From the NCBI GenBank assembly GCA_031278665.1, contig JAITKC010000334.1:1-8986 (forward strand): 8,986 nt of DNA, written 5' to 3'. The position numbers and the translations under genes are program-made. The notes beneath the pieces were generated by a model. The model made no database searches. It saw only the letters and a list, made by a program, of their open reading frames with translations, and had not been told where the DNA came from. Shown here one piece after another: positions 6,839-8,986 of this stretch. Numbering within the stretch: position 1 is the stretch's first letter; every line of letters starts with the position of its first letter. This DNA is from Bifidobacteriaceae bacterium. Lineage in GTDB: Bacteria > Actinomycetota > Actinomycetes > Actinomycetales > WQXJ01.

Positions 6839-7831
6839 GTGCGAGCAATTATCGTAAACCGACCCGGCGGCCCCGCCGCCCTGCGCCTGACCGAAACCGA
6901 AACTCCCGCGCCCGGCCCCGATCAAGTGTTGGTCAAAGTCGCCGCCGCCGGCGTCAATTTCATCGACACCTACCGCCGCTCCGGCGTCTACCGGGTGGCC
7001 TTCCCGCACATTCCCGGCTCCGAGGGCGCCGGCACGGTGGCCGCGCTCGGTCAGCGGGTCGCCGGCTTCGCCGTCGGCGACCAGGTCGCCTGGGCCAGTT
7101 CGGCGACCGGCTCGTACGCCGAATACGCGCTGGTCGACGCCGCTCGGCTGCTGCCGGCCCCGGCCGGCCTGACACTCGACGTCGCCGCCGCGCTGCCGCT
7201 ACAGGGCCTCACCGCCGACTATCTGACCAGGTCGACGTATGAGCTCGGGCCCGATGACGTGGCCTTGATCTACGCCGCCGCCGGCGGGGTGGGCGGGCTC
7301 GCCACCCAAATGGCGCTGGCCGCCGGGGCCAGGGTGATCGCCGCCGTCGGATCGGCCGCCAAAATCGAAACCGTCGCCGGTCTGGGAGTGGCCCCGCACG
7401 ACATCGTCAACCTCGCCGCTCTGGCGGACTTGACCCGCGACCTGCCCGCCGCTGTGCGGGAGCGAACCGGCGGCGCGGGGGCGCACGTCGCCTACGACGG
7501 CATCGGACGCGACACCTTCGCGGCCACCCTGGCGAGCCTGCGCCGGCGCGGCCTGGCCGTCCTATTCGGCGGCGCCTCCGGCCAGGTGGCGCCCTTCGAT
7601 CCGCAAGAGCTGAACGCCCACGGCTCGCTTTACCTGACGCGGCCGAAACTGGACGACTATGTCGCCTCGCCGGACGAACTGCGCGAGCGCGCCGACCGCC
7701 TATTCGCCGCCGCCGCGGCCGGCCGGCTGCGCGTCGCGATCGGGCGGCGCGTGCCGCTGGCCGACGCGTCCGGCGCCCACGAATTACTCGAATCGCGCCA
7801 AAGCCAAGGTAAAATCGTGCTCTACATGTAG
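6839..7831 (+). CDS. NADPH:quinone oxidoreductase (zeta-crystallin-like MDR family)
   Basis: This 330-residue cytoplasmic protein belongs to the medium-chain dehydrogenase/reductase superfamily, quinone oxidoreductase (QOR) branch, which reduces quinones or other enones with NADPH and needs no zinc. The start VRAIIVNRPGGPAALRL matches the usual QOR N-terminus. Then come AGVNFIDTYRRSGVYR (about 38-53), FPHIPGSEGAGTV (about 55-67) and the Rossmann AAAGGVGGLATQMA (146-159). The C-terminus has RPKLDDYV and closes with SRQSQGKIVLYM, as in family members. The frame is open for 41 more codons upstream, but that part is not QOR-like and covers the promoter. The GTG at 6839 gives the normal length, without a ribosome site, consistent with a leaderless mRNA. 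The physiological substrate cannot be read from sequence. It ends 15 nt before the next gene. Confidence 0.93.
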   Translation: MRAIIVNRPGGPAALRLTETETPAPGPDQVLVKVAAAGVNFIDTYRRSGVYRVAFPHIPGSEGAGTVAALGQRVAGFAVGDQVAWASSATGSYAEYALVDAARLLPAPAGLTLDVAAALPLQGLTADYLTRSTYELGPDDVALIYAAAGGVGGLATQMALAAGARVIAAVGSAAKIETVAGLGVAPHDIVNLAALADLTRDLPAAVRERTGGAGAHVAYDGIGRDTFAATLASLRRRGLAVLFGGASGQVAPFDPQELNAHGSLYLTRPKLDDYVASPDELRERADRLFAAAAAGRLRVAIGRRVPLADASGAHELLESRQSQGKIVLYM

Positions 7832-7846
7832 GCAGGAGAAACCGAA

Positions 7847-8986
7847 ATGCGATCTTCCCCATCCAAGTCGCGGCCGCCCGGGCGGCGGCGGGCTCCGAAA
7901 GCGGCGGCGATGACGGCGGCCGCGGCCGTCCTGGCCTCCGCCCTGACCGCCTTGGCGCCGGCGGCGGCCCCGGCCCTGGCGGCGGTGCCGGCCAGCTTTT
8001 CGATCTCGGGGGCGGGCTGGGGCCACGGCGTCGGCCTGTCCCAGTACGGCGCCCAGGAAATGGCCAAGGCCGGTTACGGCGCCAACGCCATTTTGAACTT
8101 CTACTATCCCGGCGCCGCGATCGAGAACAAAACCGTCGGCAACGTCCGGGTTCAATTGACCCAGGCAGCCTCGGTGGTGGTCCGCTTCGCCGGCGCGGCC
8201 GGCGTTTTGACACCGGCCGGCGCCGCCGCGGCGACCGTCGCCAAAGGCGGCGTCGTCACTTTGACGGCGTCCGGCTCGAATGTGACGGCCAAAGGCGTCG
8301 GCGAGGCCAAAACCGCCAAACAATTCGCCCTGTCCTGGAACGGCGCCGGCGATTGCTCCGGCTATGTGACAGTCGACGGGACCAACGGCGGCTCGTCCGG
8401 CTATTGCCGCGGAACTATGACCGCCACCGCGATCGACGGCAAGGTCAATTTGATCGCCACCGTCGGCCTGGCCCGCGACTATCTCTACGGCCTGGGCGAG
8501 GTGCCGTCCTCATGGGAGCCGGCGGCGCTGCGGGCGCAGGCCGCCGCCGCCCGCACCTATGCGGCCAAACAGCCCTATAAGGCCTCCTGTGATTGCGAGG
8601 TCTACTCCGACACCCGCTCGCAGTACTACGCCGGCCGCTCGAAGGAGACCGAGACCGGCGGCTGGGGCGCCCGTTGGGTCTCGAACGTCAACGCCACGGC
8701 GCCATCGGCGACCGTCGGCAGCCTGCTGACGTCCGGCGGCGCGCCGATCACCGCCACCTACAGCGCCGCCAACGGCGGCGCCACCGAATCAGCCGCCGAC
8801 ATCTGGGGCGGCGCCTTCTCCTATCTGATCTCCAAGGCCGACCCCTGGTCGGTGGCGGCCGGCGTGCCGGATTCGATCAAAGCCTGGAAGGTGGCCAAGA
8901 CGCAGGCCGAGATGAAGTCGATCTTCGGCCTGGCCGATGTCGCCTCCGTCGCCATAACCGCCCGCACCGCCGGCGGCAGCGCCAAG
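7847..8986 (+). CDS. secreted SpoIID/LytB-domain protein, C-terminus cut by the window
   Basis: The frame is open for 380 codons from the ATG to the window end. A basic N-terminus (KSRPPGRRR), a hydrophobic alanine-rich stretch (19-45) and an AxA site after residue 45 form a likely signal peptide, so the protein is exported. FSISGAGWGHGVGLSQYGAQ at 51-70 is the Gly-His-Gly...SQYGA motif of SpoIID/LytB proteins. The domain continues at about 200-310 with ARDYLYGLGEVPSSWEPAAL (Glu218 aligns with the catalytic glutamate of SpoIID) and RAQAAAARTYA. SpoIID is a lytic transglycosylase on peptidoglycan; actinobacterial relatives are mostly uncharacterised wall proteins. Four cysteines (170, 187, 248, 250) could form disulfides outside the cell. 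The ATG has AGGAG 8 nt upstream. The 15-nt gap suggests co-transcription with the oxidoreductase, with no clear functional link. Confidence 0.88.
   Translation, partial: MRSSPSKSRPPGRRRAPKAAAMTAAAAVLASALTALAPAAAPALAAVPASFSISGAGWGHGVGLSQYGAQEMAKAGYGANAILNFYYPGAAIENKTVGNVRVQLTQAASVVVRFAGAAGVLTPAGAAAATVAKGGVVTLTASGSNVTAKGVGEAKTAKQFALSWNGAGDCSGYVTVDGTNGGSSGYCRGTMTATAIDGKVNLIATVGLARDYLYGLGEVPSSWEPAALRAQAAAARTYAAKQPYKASCDCEVYSDTRSQYYAGRSKETETGGWGARWVSNVNATAPSATVGSLLTSGGAPITATYSAANGGATESAADIWGGAFSYLISKADPWSVAAGVPDSIKAWKVAKTQAEMKSIFGLADVASVAITARTAGGSAK

Noticed and set aside
7407..8213. 268-codon minus-strand frame across the oxidoreductase/SpoIID junction
   Set aside because: Almost entirely Arg, Pro and Gly; an antisense shadow of two well-supported genes.

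Overview
This is GC-rich chromosomal DNA from an actinobacterium. Four features point there: an Lsr2 nucleoid protein; an ilvB-ilvN-ilvC-leuB operon behind a valine-run leader peptide like that of corynebacterial ilvBNC; a MetPS-type transporter pair (NSS transporter plus a tiny MetS subunit); and GTG starts that sit directly behind -10 boxes. I cannot name the genus. There are no IS elements, tRNA or rRNA genes, CRISPR arrays or phage genes, so most of the window is ordinary chromosome.

Layout. (1) Positions 1-3556, minus strand: ilvB, ilvN, ilvC and the first 44 codons of leuB. IlvB/IlvN and IlvC catalyse the first two steps of branched-chain amino acid synthesis; LeuB acts in the leucine branch. 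(2) Positions 3557-3810: a control region. On the minus strand it holds a promoter, a probable leaderless 12-codon leader peptide ([12 protein letters not shown]), a 9-bp stem-loop and a strong intrinsic terminator ahead of ilvB, which together form a classic attenuator. Just upstream of that promoter is a perfect 19-bp palindrome. (3) Positions 3811-5418, plus: an aspartate:alanine-exchanger-family permease with two RCK_C domains, divergent from ilvB. (4) Positions 5482-5808, plus: lsr2. (5) Positions 5820-6672, minus: an intact metS subunit behind a metP transporter gene that has lost three internal blocks and its reading frame. (6) Positions 6673-6838: divergent spacer. (7) Positions 6839-7831, plus: a quinone oxidoreductase with a probable leaderless GTG start. 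(8) From 7847 to the right edge, plus: a secreted SpoIID/LytB-domain cell-wall protein, cut by the window.

The points most worth a second look are the ilvB attenuator with its short leader peptide, the palindrome (also readable as two facing relaxed DnaA boxes) between the ilv operon and the permease, and the metP relic beside an intact metS. I found no clearly new multi-gene system.
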